DNA of 64,000 bases from an uncultured Pseudoxanthomonas sp. (GTDB lineage: Bacteria > Pseudomonadota > Gammaproteobacteria > Xanthomonadales > Xanthomonadaceae): positions 14,437 through 78,436 of the forward strand of contig CAMLGZ010000017.1 of the NCBI GenBank assembly GCA_946479745.1, read 5' to 3'. Shown here one piece after another: positions 52,889 through 61,779 of the stretch. Position numbers and translations under genes: made by a program. The notes under the pieces are model-generated. The model searched no databases. It was given only the letters and a program-made list of their open reading frames with translations, and had not been told where the DNA came from. How positions within the stretch are numbered: the first letter of the stretch is position 1; every line of letters starts with the position of its first letter.

Positions 52889-54586
52889 ATGCGATCCCCT
52901 CTTCTGTTGTCCCTCGCCCTGCTGGCCGCTTTATCGGCCTGCAAGCGCGAAACGCCCGCAACCGCGACGCCCGAACCCGCTGCGCCGGCCGCCCCCGCGG
53001 CGCCCGGGCACGCTTTCGCCGCCGACATCAACGCCGCCGATTTCTCCGAACTGGTGAAGACGCTGGCCTCCGACGAGTTCGAAGGCCGCGGCCCGGGTAC
53101 TCCTGGCGAAGACAAGACGGTCGAATACATCCAGGCGCAGATGAAGCGCATCGGCCTGAAGCCCGGTAACGGCGACAGCTATTTCCAGACCGTGCCGATG
53201 ATGGAAACCACCGCCGACGAAAACACGGCGATGACCATCGACGTCAAGGGCAAGGCGCACACGCTGAAGTTCGGCACCGACATGGTGGTGGGCACGCGCA
53301 CCGGCCAGCCTGAAGTGAAAGTGGAAGCCAGCGACATGGTGTTCGTCGGCTATGGCGTGGACGCGCCGGAGCAGAAGTGGAACGATTACGCCGGCCTCGA
53401 CGTCAAGGGCAAGACCGTGGTGATGTTCGTCAACGACCCGGGCTTTCACGCCAAGGACGAGTCCTTGTTCGAAGGCAAGCGCATGACCTATTACGGGCGC
53501 TGGACCTACAAGTTCGAGGAAGCCGCGCGCAAGGGCGCCGCCGCCGCGATCATCATCCACGACACCGAAGGCGCGTCCTACGGTTGGGATGTGGTGAAGA
53601 ATTCGTGGTCGGGCACCCAGTACGACCTGCGCGCCGCCGACGATCCGGCGCCGCGCGTGCCGCTGCAGGGCTGGATCACCGGCGACCAGGCCAAGACCTT
53701 GTTCGCCGACGCTGGTCTGGACCTGGACAAGCTGCGCGCCGACGCCAACAAGCGCGGCTTCAAGGCCGTGCCGCTGCCGGCCAAGATGAACGTGGATCTG
53801 AAGAGCGTCAGCACCGAGAAACAGTCGCGCAACGTGGTCGGCATCCTGCCCGGCAGCGAGAAGCCCGACGAAGCGGTGGTGTACATGGCGCACTGGGACC
53901 ACCTGGGCAAGCACCCGGACGAGACCGGCGACAACATCTACAACGGCGCCGTGGACAACGCGACCGGCGTGGCCGGCATTCTGGAAATCGCCGACCAGTT
54001 CGCCAAGCTCGGCAAGCCGAAGCGCTCGGTGGTTTTCCTGGCGGTGACGCTGGAAGAATCCGGCCTGCTGGGCTCCAAGTATTACGTCGCCCACCCGGTG
54101 GTGCCGTTGGACAAGACCGTGGCGGTGATCAACCTGGATGCGATGGGCGTGGCCGGCAAGACCCGCGACATGACCGTGGTCGGCATGGGCAGCTCGGAGC
54201 TTGAAGACATCCTCAAGCCCATCGCCGAGAAACAGGGCCGCACCCTGCATTCCGAATCGCGTCCGGAAGCCGGCAGCTATTTCCGCTCCGATCACTTCAA
54301 CTTCGCCAAGGCCGGCGTGCCGGCACTTTACGTGGACGCAGGCGACGATCTGGTCGACGGCGGCAAGGCTGCAGGCGATGCGGCGGCCAAGGATTACAAC
54401 GAGAACCGCTACCACAAGCCCGGCGACCAATTTGATGCGGCGACCTGGAAGCTGGAAGGCACCATGGACGAACTGTCCGCGGTCTACGGCGTCGGCCTGG
54501 AAATCGCCGATGGCGATCGCTGGCCGAACTGGTATGCCGGCAATCCGTTCAAGAGCGCGCGCGACGCGATGTTGAAGGCCAAGTGA
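52889..54586 (+). CDS. M28-family metallopeptidase lipoprotein with PA domain
   Basis: The 565-aa protein has a lipobox (LLAALSACK; Cys at about 18) and a Pro/Ala linker. A PA insert (~150-260, GKTVVMFVNDPGFH) splits the catalytic domain. Zinc ligands and catalytic residues are visible as YMAHWDHLG, AVDNATGVAGILEIA, TLEESGLLGSKYY, INLDAMGVAG and the late His in RYHKPGDQF. The family includes aminopeptidases and carboxypeptidases, so it probably degrades periplasmic or secreted peptides. The cleavage preference cannot be assigned. Confidence 0.92.
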   Translation: MRSPLLLSLALLAALSACKRETPATATPEPAAPAAPAAPGHAFAADINAADFSELVKTLASDEFEGRGPGTPGEDKTVEYIQAQMKRIGLKPGNGDSYFQTVPMMETTADENTAMTIDVKGKAHTLKFGTDMVVGTRTGQPEVKVEASDMVFVGYGVDAPEQKWNDYAGLDVKGKTVVMFVNDPGFHAKDESLFEGKRMTYYGRWTYKFEEAARKGAAAAIIIHDTEGASYGWDVVKNSWSGTQYDLRAADDPAPRVPLQGWITGDQAKTLFADAGLDLDKLRADANKRGFKAVPLPAKMNVDLKSVSTEKQSRNVVGILPGSEKPDEAVVYMAHWDHLGKHPDETGDNIYNGAVDNATGVAGILEIADQFAKLGKPKRSVVFLAVTLEESGLLGSKYYVAHPVVPLDKTVAVINLDAMGVAGKTRDMTVVGMGSSELEDILKPIAEKQGRTLHSESRPEAGSYFRSDHFNFAKAGVPALYVDAGDDLVDGGKAAGDAAAKDYNENRYHKPGDQFDAATWKLEGTMDELSAVYGVGLEIADGDRWPNWYAGNPFKSARDAMLKAK

Positions 54587-54591
54587 TTCCT

Positions 54592-54656
54592 GTAGGAGCG
54601 GGCCCTGCCCGCGACGCTTTTGCTTGAGGAGCGTCGCGGGCAGGGCCCGCTCCTGC
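54592..54656. repeat. GTAGGAGC-ended palindromic repeat after the M28 gene
   Basis: GTAGGAGCGGGCCCTGCCCG and CGGGCAGGGCCCGCTCCTGC are inverted around a ~17-nt loop. It begins 6 bp after the stop codon. The subtype is shared with 6389-6464 and 20566-20642. Confidence 0.85.
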
Positions 54657-54738
54657 AAAACCCGGACGGCGCCGGAAGGCGCCGTCTCCATTTGCGGGCG
54701 CTTGGGCTAGGCTATGGCGCAACCTCAAGGAGAAAGAC

Positions 54739-55128
54739 ATGTCCATCGCCTATTGGTGCATCCTGATTGCCGCTCTGCTGCCGTATCTGTGGGTGTCGGT
54801 CGCCAAGAAATCCGGCGAGCGCTACAACAACCGCGATCCGCGCGACTGGCAGGCCAAGCAGACCAATCCCCGCTCCAATCGCGCGCATGCGGCACATCTC
54901 AACGGCTTCGAATCCTTCCCGGCGTTCGTCGCCGGCGTGTTGATGGCGCAGCTGGCCGGCGTGACCCCGACGACCATCAACCTGCTCGCCATCGTCTTCG
55001 TCGTCGCGCGCGTGCTGCATGGCGTGTTCTACGTCGCCAACGTACAGGCGTTGCGCAGCCTGGTGTGGCTGATCGCCTTCGCCAGCGCCATCGCCCTGAT
55101 CGTGATGGCCGCGCTGAAGATCGCCTGA
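54739..55128 (+). CDS. MAPEG-family membrane protein
   Basis: The 129-aa protein has four hydrophobic segments, with the family region NNRDPRDWQAKQTNPRSNRA and HLNGFESFPAFVAGVLMAQ between the first two. MAPEG members are glutathione-linked membrane enzymes in eukaryotes; the bacterial activity of this branch is unclear. AAGGAGAAAG precedes the ATG. It converges on truC across a palindromic repeat. Confidence 0.9.
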   Translation: MSIAYWCILIAALLPYLWVSVAKKSGERYNNRDPRDWQAKQTNPRSNRAHAAHLNGFESFPAFVAGVLMAQLAGVTPTTINLLAIVFVVARVLHGVFYVANVQALRSLVWLIAFASAIALIVMAALKIA

Positions 55129-55138
55129 TTCGCATGGT

Positions 55139-55211
55139 GTAGGAGCGCCCCATGGGCGCGAGCTTTTATTCTGCGGGGGAGCAAGAGCTCGCGCCCATGG
55201 GGCGCTCTTAC
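55139..55211. repeat. GTAGGAGC-ended palindromic repeat forming the truC stop
   Basis: GTAGGAGCGCCCCATGGGCG is mirrored by CGCCCATGGGGCGCTCTTAC. It has the same subtype as 3829-3900. On the minus strand the end reads GTAAGAGCG; its TAA is the stop of the RluA-family gene. Confidence 0.85.
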
Positions 55212-55951
55212 AGGATGCTTTCGTCCCAGCCGAACAAGGCGAATGCCTTCTTGCATTCCACATCCAGCGGCGCCGAGACGGCAATACGCTCGCCGGTCGT
55301 GGGATGCGTGAACGACAGACGCGAGGCATGCAACAGCATGCGATGCACGCCGCGCATCCGGAATTGCATGTTGTGGCGACCATCGCCATGGCTGGTGTCG
55401 CCGATCATGTGATGAAACGAGTGCTTGAGATGCCGGCGGATCTGACGGAAGCGCCCGGTCTCCAGACGGCACTGCAGCAAGGCATAACGCGAGGTCTCGA
55501 ATCCGTTCGAGGGAACCGGCAGCTCGCCGGTCGCCAGGCGGGTGAAATGCGTCACCGCCGGTTTCTTTTCCGGCTTGCCCGGCCCGCCATCCAGCGGGTG
55601 GTCCACGGTGAAGGCCGGCTCGGGCCAGCCGCGGCATACGGCCAGATATTCCTTGTCCACGTCCTGCGACATCAGCGTCTTGCCCAGGGCGCTGGCCGTT
55701 TCGCGGTCGAACGCCAGCAACAGGCAACCGCTGGTGGCCCGATCCAGCCGATGGATCAGGAAGATCGGTCTGCCGAACTGCTCGCGCAGGCGGTCGGCGG
55801 CGAAATCGGTTTCACCGCGTGCCAGCTTGCTGTCGTGAACCATCAGCCCGGCCGGCTTGTCGACTACGGCCAGCCATTCATCGGAGAACAGCGCTCCTAT
55901 CTGTAGTTCTCGCCGTACTGTCACGAACCTAGGGGCACAAGCAATGCGCAC
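55208..55951 (-). CDS. truC: RluA-family tRNA/rRNA pseudouridine synthase (TruC-like)
   Basis: The ~247-aa enzyme isomerises uridine to pseudouridine. WLAVVDKPAGLMVHDSKL and the catalytic-Asp motif FLIHRLDRATSGCLLLA are clear, and LLQCRLETGRFRQIRRHLKH with HRMLLHASRLSFTHP fits the TruC group (tRNA U65), without an S4 domain. The GTG at 55951 has AAAAGG just upstream, overlapping the last codons of the preceding small gene; a GTG at 55924 would give a shorter protein. It appears to be the last gene of a three-gene leftward unit. The TAA stop is inside a palindromic repeat. Confidence 0.88.
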   Translation of the reverse strand: MRIACAPRFVTVRRELQIGALFSDEWLAVVDKPAGLMVHDSKLARGETDFAADRLREQFGRPIFLIHRLDRATSGCLLLAFDRETASALGKTLMSQDVDKEYLAVCRGWPEPAFTVDHPLDGGPGKPEKKPAVTHFTRLATGELPVPSNGFETSRYALLQCRLETGRFRQIRRHLKHSFHHMIGDTSHGDGRHNMQFRMRGVHRMLLHASRLSFTHPTTGERIAVSAPLDVECKKAFALFGWDESIL

Positions 55952-55953
55952 GA

Positions 55954-56187
55954 TTACCTTTTGTAGGTAATACGTCCGGTGACGCTCGGCCGCTTCCTTT
56001 TGTGTAGGTACAACCCAAAGGCCGCAACCAACGGCCCCGCCCAACCAAATGCGAGCAGGTATTCACGTGTGGATGCCGGAGCAGCGTGTGTCCAACTGAG
56101 GAATCCGGAAGTAGCAATCACTGCGAGCCACAATACTGAAAGGGAAAGCAGTAAAGAAAGCAGCAATATTTGCTTTGAGATGATCAT
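55954..56187 (-). CDS. Small two-helix membrane protein, possible immunity protein
   Basis: The 77-aa protein has two hydrophobic segments (ILLLSLLLSLSVLWLAVIAT and LLAFGWAGPLVAAFGLYL) and a basic tail HKRKRPSVTGRITYKR. AGGT lies 5 bp before the ATG. No family is recognised. It is 71 bp downstream of a bacteriocin-like precursor gene and 2 bp upstream of the truC start, all on the minus strand. Small membrane proteins next to class II bacteriocin genes are often immunity proteins, which makes that a reasonable but untested guess. The region is visibly more AT-rich than its surroundings. Confidence 0.65.
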   Translation of the reverse strand: MIISKQILLLSLLLSLSVLWLAVIATSGFLSWTHAAPASTREYLLAFGWAGPLVAAFGLYLHKRKRPSVTGRITYKR

Positions 56188-56258
56188 AAATACCTAGTGT
56201 TCCGGAGAGAGCAGCTTGCCATCCTTTGAGGCGGCACGGCAAGCTGCGAATCTACGAG

Positions 56259-56468
56259 TTACTTCTCCATCCTAGAATCGGCCCACGCGAGCGCCACGCT
56301 TAGTACGCCAGTTATGACCGCAAAACCAGCAAGAGCAGGGGTTGCAGGCGTCGGGATGCATGCCAGGCCGCCACCGATAACAGACGCCGCGCCGAGCGCA
56401 AGGGATGCGTCGCCAAGCGGGCCAGCGCCATCAACCACCAAAATTTCATTAACTGTTAGTTCTCTCAC
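56259..56468 (-). CDS. Bacteriocin-like precursor peptide with double-glycine-type leader
   Basis: The 69-aa product starts at a GTG with AAGGAG 8 bp upstream. Its N-terminus MRELTVNEILVVDGA matches the double-glycine leader pattern: Leu4 (-12), Thr5 (-11), Glu8 (-8), Ile9 (-7), Val12 (-4), Gly14-Ala15 (-2,-1). Cleavage by a C39 peptidase-ABC exporter would release a 54-residue hydrophobic core starting GPLGDASLALG, rich in Gly/Ala with GxxxG-like spacing and a single Cys. This is the usual form of class II bacteriocins and microcins. No exporter or C39 peptidase gene is in the window. Confidence 0.7.
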   Translation of the reverse strand: MRELTVNEILVVDGAGPLGDASLALGAASVIGGGLACIPTPATPALAGFAVITGVLSVALAWADSRMEK

Positions 56469-56778
56469 TGTTACGGCTCCTTAAGCAAGATAAGCGCAAG
56501 GCCGAGTGACCTACGCTGCTGATTACCATCAGCAAGTCATGCTTGCATAGCTTTCGCGCAAATGACCATGCGTGAAACAGAAACTCTCAGTTCGCGTTTT
56601 ACGACCAGGTATCGCACGGCCTTCGACTCACTCTCACAAGGATTTTTATGTTTGTCATTGAACAATTTCTTCGGTCCAGGCTACGGGGCGTTGGAATTTG
56701 AGACACTCGCGGGTGGCGCACGGAAGCGATGGACGCAACCGGCGCTGTCTGTCCATGAAGATTCCCAAGGAAACCCGC
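56469..56778. other. 310-bp gap between the bacteriocin-like gene and the M16 peptidase gene
   Basis: These divergent upstream regions are AT-richer than average. They probably hold promoters for both directions. No further small gene with a leader-like start was found on either strand. Confidence 0.5.
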
Positions 56779-59565
56779 ATGCAAACGCTTCGCTCTATTC
56801 TCGCATTCGCCCTGGCATTGACGCTGGGGCTGTCGGCGACCGGCCCCGCCCATTCCCGCGCCGCGCCGCCCGCCATTGGGGGCATGGTCGCTGGCCCCAG
56901 CATCGAGGGCATCAGCGAGTACACGCTGGCCAACGGCCTGCGCGTGCTGTTGTTCCCGGACGCCACCAAACCCACCGTCACCGTCAATCTGGTCTACGGC
57001 GTGGGCTCGGTGAACGAAAACTACGGCGAAACCGGCATGGCTCACCTGCTGGAGCACCTGCAGTTCAAGGGTACGCCCACGCAAAGCGACATCAGCGGCG
57101 AGATGAAGAAGCGCGGCATCGATTTCAACGCCACCACCTCGTTGGACCGCACCAACTATTTTTCCTCGTTTCCGGCCAACGACGACACCCTGACCTGGGT
57201 GCTGGGCATGGAGGCGGACCGCATGGTCCATTCCAACATCGCCAGGAAGGATCTGGACAGTGAAATGACCGTAGTGCGCAACGAGCTGGAAAGCCGGGAA
57301 AACAATCCCGGCGGCGTGCTGTTCGAGCGCGTCCGCTCCACCGCCTTCCTGTGGCACAACTACGGCAAGAGCACCATCGGCGCGCGCTCGGACGTGGAAG
57401 GCGTGCCGATAGACCGCTTGCAGGCGTTCTACCGCCAGTGGTACCAGCCCGACAACGCCACGCTGATCGTCGCCGGCCGCATCGAAGCGGAAAAGACATT
57501 GCAGCTGGTCGCCGAACGTTTCGGCAAGATCGCCAAACCGTCGCGTGTGTTGCCGCGCTACTACACGGTGGAGCCGACCCAAGACGGCGAACGCGAAGTG
57601 ACCGTGCGGCGCGTGGGCGACTTGAGCCTCACCGCCATCGCCTACCACGTCCCGGCCGTCGCCCATGCCGACAACGCGCCGCTGAGCGTGCTTGGCGATC
57701 TGCTGGGCCATACGCCCGGCGGACGCCTGCATAAAGCACTGGTGGAAACCAAGCTGGCTGCGGGCGCGGGCGCCTTCGTCGAATCCATGCGCGATCCGGG
57801 TCTGTTCGGCGTTTATGTAGTGGTACCCAAGGACGGCGACAGCGCCAAGGTGCAAGCCGAACTGTTGAAGCAAGTGGAAAAACTGACCGAACGACCGGTC
57901 ACCCAGGCCGAAGTCGACGAATCGCGCCAGCGCATCGCCAACTCCTTCGATCTCTACTTCACCGACGTCAACGCAGTAGGCATGGGCTTGTCCGAATATC
58001 TGGCGGCGGGCGACTGGCGCCTGCTGTTCGCCACGCGCGATGCCATCGACAAAGTCACCGCGGCCGATGTGAACCGCGTGGCTGCCGCTTACCTGAAATC
58101 GAGCAACCGCACGCTGGGCCGTTTCGTGCCGACCGAGAAGCCGGACCGTGCCGAGATCCCCGCCGCACCGGATGCCGCCAAGGTGGTGGAAGGCTACAAG
58201 GGCCGTGCCGTCGTGGCCGCGGGGGAGAACTTCGATCCGTCGCCGCAGAATCTGCAGGCGCGCACGCAGACCTTCACCCTGGGCGATGGCCTGAAAGTAT
58301 CCTTGCTACCCAAGAAGACGCGTGGCGAAACCGTGGTGGTCAACGCGCAGTTCCGTTTCGGCGACGTGGCATCGGTCACCGGCCGTCAGACTGCGGCCGG
58401 TATGGCGGGCGCCATGCTGATGCGCGGCAGCAAATCCATGAGCCGCCAGCAGATCGACCAGCGCTTCGAAGCGTTGAAGACCCAGGCCAATATCGGCGGC
58501 GGTCTGCAGGGCGCGGGCATTAACCTGCAGACGCGCAGCGCGCAATTGGCCGATGCATTGACGCTGGCGGCCGATGTGCTGCGCAATCCCGTTTTCCCGG
58601 AAAGCGAATTCGAACAGCTGCGCCTGCAGGCCATCACCGGCATGGAAGCTTCGCGCAAGGAACCCGGCAGCATCGCCGGCATGGCGCTGGCGCAGCACTT
58701 CGATGCCTGGCCGGTCGGCCATCCGCTGCATGTGCAGACGCTGGACGAATCGCTGGCCGCGACCAAGGCACTGAAGCTGGAGGAACTCGTCGCCTTCCAC
58801 CGCGATTTCTACGGCACGGCCGAAGGCGAGATCGCCATCGTCGGCGACTTCGATCCGGTCGCGGTCAGAAAGCAATTGGAAGGCCTGTTCGCGGGCTGGA
58901 AATCACCGAAGCCGTACGCACCCATCGATACCCGTTTCACCGAGGTGGCGGCCAAACGCGAGCGCTTCGAAACTCCCGACAAGCCCAATGCGGTGTTGCT
59001 GGCCCGGCACAACCTGCCGCTGAAAGTGACCGACGAGGATTACCCCGCCTTGATGGTGGCCAACCGTGTGTTCGGCGGCGGAGCGCTCAAGTCGCGGCTG
59101 GGCGATCGTATCCGCCAGAAGGAAGGCCTGAGCTATGGTGTGGCCAGCGGCATCCGTGCCGACGACAGCCGCGACCGCAAGGACGACGACGGCAACTTCA
59201 GCATCCAGGCCATCGCCGCGCCGCAGAACATGGACAAAGTAGAAGCAGCGATACGCGAGGAATTGGTCAGGCTGGTCAAGGACGGCATCACCGCCGAGGA
59301 ATTGCGCGATGCAGTGGCTGGCACTCTGACCGAGCGCCAGCAGGGGCGTGCCGAAGACGGCAGCGTGGCCGACATGCTGGCCGACCAGCTTCACTACGGC
59401 CGCGACATGAAGTTCACCGAAGCGCTGGACGCGCGTTACCGGGCGCTGACCCTGGAACAGGTGAATGCCGCCATACGCAAATATCTGAAACCGGAAGCGC
59501 TGAGCGTCTACAACGCCGGCGACTTCGCCAAGGCGGCGCAGGCCGCTCCCGACGCCGCCAAGTAA
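56779..59565 (+). CDS. Two-domain M16 zinc metallopeptidase, secreted
   Basis: The 928-aa pitrilysin-family protein has a signal peptide (~residues 1-30, SATGPAHSRA). The first M16 unit has the inverted zinc motif GMAHLLEHLQFKG (HxxEH) with the distal Glu in VVRNELESRENNP. The second, inactive unit begins near residue 490 and has RIRQKEGLSYGVASGI, as usual. AAGGAAA precedes the ATG. A start 24 bp upstream at 56755 is the alternative. Such proteins degrade peptides in the periplasm. Confidence 0.93.
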   Translation: MQTLRSILAFALALTLGLSATGPAHSRAAPPAIGGMVAGPSIEGISEYTLANGLRVLLFPDATKPTVTVNLVYGVGSVNENYGETGMAHLLEHLQFKGTPTQSDISGEMKKRGIDFNATTSLDRTNYFSSFPANDDTLTWVLGMEADRMVHSNIARKDLDSEMTVVRNELESRENNPGGVLFERVRSTAFLWHNYGKSTIGARSDVEGVPIDRLQAFYRQWYQPDNATLIVAGRIEAEKTLQLVAERFGKIAKPSRVLPRYYTVEPTQDGEREVTVRRVGDLSLTAIAYHVPAVAHADNAPLSVLGDLLGHTPGGRLHKALVETKLAAGAGAFVESMRDPGLFGVYVVVPKDGDSAKVQAELLKQVEKLTERPVTQAEVDESRQRIANSFDLYFTDVNAVGMGLSEYLAAGDWRLLFATRDAIDKVTAADVNRVAAAYLKSSNRTLGRFVPTEKPDRAEIPAAPDAAKVVEGYKGRAVVAAGENFDPSPQNLQARTQTFTLGDGLKVSLLPKKTRGETVVVNAQFRFGDVASVTGRQTAAGMAGAMLMRGSKSMSRQQIDQRFEALKTQANIGGGLQGAGINLQTRSAQLADALTLAADVLRNPVFPESEFEQLRLQAITGMEASRKEPGSIAGMALAQHFDAWPVGHPLHVQTLDESLAATKALKLEELVAFHRDFYGTAEGEIAIVGDFDPVAVRKQLEGLFAGWKSPKPYAPIDTRFTEVAAKRERFETPDKPNAVLLARHNLPLKVTDEDYPALMVANRVFGGGALKSRLGDRIRQKEGLSYGVASGIRADDSRDRKDDDGNFSIQAIAAPQNMDKVEAAIREELVRLVKDGITAEELRDAVAGTLTERQQGRAEDGSVADMLADQLHYGRDMKFTEALDARYRALTLEQVNAAIRKYLKPEALSVYNAGDFAKAAQAAPDAAK

Positions 59566-59582
59566 CGCGCTTTATGCTTGCG

Positions 59583-59612
59583 ACAACGGCCCGGATTCGG
59601 GCCGTTGTTGTT
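59583..59612 (+). terminator. Terminator after the M16 peptidase gene
   Basis: ACAACGGCCCG and CGGGCCGTTGT form a strong stem, followed by the T-rich TGTTT. Confidence 0.78.
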
Positions 59613-59628
59613 TGCACGGGTCCATCGC

Positions 59629-60006
59629 TCAGCTCAGGCCGTGCCGCAACCACAAGACCGCCTCCGCCTCGTCGGTGAAAACGCGCGCGTTCATACCGGC
59701 TTCCAAAGCAAATATCTCGCAGTACTCGATTCTTTCCAGCCCCATCGGCTTGACGTGCGCGATCCGTAATTTCTCCAGCGGTCCGCCCTTCATCATTTCG
59801 ACCAGCTGCCGCCAGTGCTCCTCGGATAAAGGAGCGCCGGTCATCTCGTCTATCAGCAACAGCCCGGCCGATGGCCGCTTGTCCAGCTCCGCCACGATGG
59901 CGTACCAATAGGCCACGGTACTCTCGAACGTGGCCTCGCCCCTGACCCGCGCCTTCAATCCGAACGGATGCGTGGAAAACACGATCTGGAAGGACGCCTG
60001 GGCCAT
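59629..60006 (-). CDS. STAS/SpoIIAA-like protein
   Basis: The 125-aa cytoplasmic protein has no membrane segment. Alternating strands and helices ending IFALEAGMNARVFTDEAEAV and LWLRHGLS resemble the SpoIIAA/STAS-like fold of small proteins of unknown function. AGGGGA lies upstream of the ATG at 60006; a TTG seven codons earlier is less likely. It lies between the M16 and ubiB genes and converges on the former. The fold assignment is by eye. Confidence 0.65.
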   Translation of the reverse strand: MAQASFQIVFSTHPFGLKARVRGEATFESTVAYWYAIVAELDKRPSAGLLLIDEMTGAPLSEEHWRQLVEMMKGGPLEKLRIAHVKPMGLERIEYCEIFALEAGMNARVFTDEAEAVLWLRHGLS

Positions 60007-60110
60007 CGCGACGATCCCCTGGAGCAAGGGCGCAATGCTATACCCATATTTCGGGGCGGTGATGAAATTCGTTGCCCGCGGAACGCCTCCTCAGCGCGCT
60101 CCGGAAAGGA

Positions 60111-61769
60111 TCAACGCCGCGGCCAGGCCGCCAGCAGCGCCCACAGCCCGCCCAGACCGGCGATCCACGAGGAGGCGGGGATCGAGAGGATGCTTGGGCC
60201 GCCCGCTTCGAAGCCGTACAGCACCGCCGCCACGATCAGCAGGCCGGTGCCGAGGATGGCGGCGACGATGCGCCGCTGCATGCCTTTCATGGTCTGCGAA
60301 AGTTCGTTGAGATCGTGCGAGCGCATGGCGAGCTCGTGCTTGCCTTCCACCTGCTGTTTCAGCCAGGCGTGCACCAGGCGCGGCATGTCGGGCGCGTGGG
60401 TCATGATTTCCGGCAGCCGCTTGCGCAATTCCTGCACGGCGCGCTGCGGGCTGTAGCGTTCCAGCAGGATGCGTTCCAGCACTGGCTTGGCCACGGCCCA
60501 GATGTCCAGCTGCGGATCCAGCTGGCGGCCGACGCCTTCGATGTTGAGCAGCGTCTTCTGCAACAGGATCAGTTGCGGCTGCAGGGTGAGTTCGTACTTC
60601 TGCGCGACGCGGAACAACTTCACCAGCACTTCGGCCAGGGAGATTTCCGAGAGAGGACGGGTGAAGTACGGCTCGCACACCGAGCGCGCTGCCGCTTCCA
60701 GTTCGTCGATACGCACGGTAGCCGGCATCCAGCCCGCTTCCACGTGCAGCTCGGCGATGCGCCGGTAGTCCTTGTTGAAGATGGCCATGAAATTCTCGGC
60801 CAGGTAGTACTGATCTTCCTGCGACAGCTGGCCCATGATGCCGAAGTCCAACGCAATGAAGCGTGGATTCGACTTGCGCGCGGGGTCGCTGTCGACCCAG
60901 ATATTGCCGGCGTGCGCGTCGGCGTGGAAGAAATTGTCGCGGAACACCTGGGTGTAGAAAACGCGCACGCCCTTTGCAGCGAGCGCCTTGCGGTCGATGC
61001 CGGCGGCGTCGAGGGCGGCGATGTCGTCGGAGGGAATGCCACGCACGCGCTCCATGGTCAGCGCACGCTCGGCGGTGTGGCTCCAGATGATCTCGGGTAC
61101 GTACAGATCGTCCGAGTCCAGCCACATGCGCCGTATCACGCTGGCGTTGCCGCCTTCGCGCTGCAGGTCGAGCTCGGCAGCCAGCGTGGTTTCGATCTCT
61201 GCCACTATTTCGCGCGGGCGGATCTTGTCGGCGCTGGGATGGGCGCGGTCGACCAGCGCGGCGACCGAATTGAGCAGCGAGATGTCCGCGGCAATCTGCT
61301 TCTCGATCTTGGGGCGCAGCACCTTCACCACCACCTCGCGCCCGCCAACCAGCGTCGCCGCGTGCACCTGGGCGATGGAGGCGGACGCTAGCGGCGTGGT
61401 GTCGAAGGATTCGAAGGCTTCGGTGACCGGCATTCCCAGCGCCTGCTCGACGATGGCGCGTGCGGTTTCTCCGTCGAAGGGCTTGACCCGGTCCTGCAAT
61501 TGGGAGAGTTCGTCGGCCACGTCCGGCGGCACCAGATCGCGGCGCGTGGACAGGATCTGTCCGAACTTCACGAAGATCGGGCCGAGCTCCTGCAACGCAA
61601 GGCGCAGACGCGCGCCGCGCGATTGCGCGGCGATGGCCGCGGAAGCGCGCGGCACGAACGGGCGCGCCAGTTTCAGCCAACGCTCGGCCGGCGTGTCGTC
61701 CAACAGATCGTCCAGCCGATACCTCAATAGCACCCGGCCAATCTTGCTGGCACGCAGCGCGGCCTTCAC
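60111..61769 (-). CDS. ubiB: UbiB/ABC1 atypical kinase for ubiquinone biosynthesis
   Basis: The 552-aa protein has the KxGQ motif ([21 protein letters not shown]), the Ala-rich nucleotide loop [16 protein letters not shown], the catalytic [11 protein letters not shown] and [10 protein letters not shown], and two C-terminal membrane helices ([18 protein letters not shown] and [15 protein letters not shown]). UbiB is an ATPase needed for coenzyme Q synthesis, probably for lipid precursor handling. The start is the GTG at 61769 with GAGGG upstream. It follows ubiJ by 10 bp. Confidence 0.95.
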   Translation of the reverse strand: MKAALRASKIGRVLLRYRLDDLLDDTPAERWLKLARPFVPRASAAIAAQSRGARLRLALQELGPIFVKFGQILSTRRDLVPPDVADELSQLQDRVKPFDGETARAIVEQALGMPVTEAFESFDTTPLASASIAQVHAATLVGGREVVVKVLRPKIEKQIAADISLLNSVAALVDRAHPSADKIRPREIVAEIETTLAAELDLQREGGNASVIRRMWLDSDDLYVPEIIWSHTAERALTMERVRGIPSDDIAALDAAGIDRKALAAKGVRVFYTQVFRDNFFHADAHAGNIWVDSDPARKSNPRFIALDFGIMGQLSQEDQYYLAENFMAIFNKDYRRIAELHVEAGWMPATVRIDELEAAARSVCEPYFTRPLSEISLAEVLVKLFRVAQKYELTLQPQLILLQKTLLNIEGVGRQLDPQLDIWAVAKPVLERILLERYSPQRAVQELRKRLPEIMTHAPDMPRLVHAWLKQQVEGKHELAMRSHDLNELSQTMKGMQRRIVAAILGTGLLIVAAVLYGFEAGGPSILSIPASSWIAGLGGLWALLAAWPRR

Positions 61770-61779
61770 GCGGCAGCCC

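Noticed and set aside
52931..54691. 586-aa frame opposite the M28 peptidase
   Set aside because: Antisense shadow; the plus-strand gene has a lipobox and all zinc ligands.
56562..57263. 233-aa plus-strand frame at the start of the M16 gene
   Set aside because: It overlaps the M16 gene in another frame and has no family features; the M16 frame carries the signal peptide and HxxEH motif.
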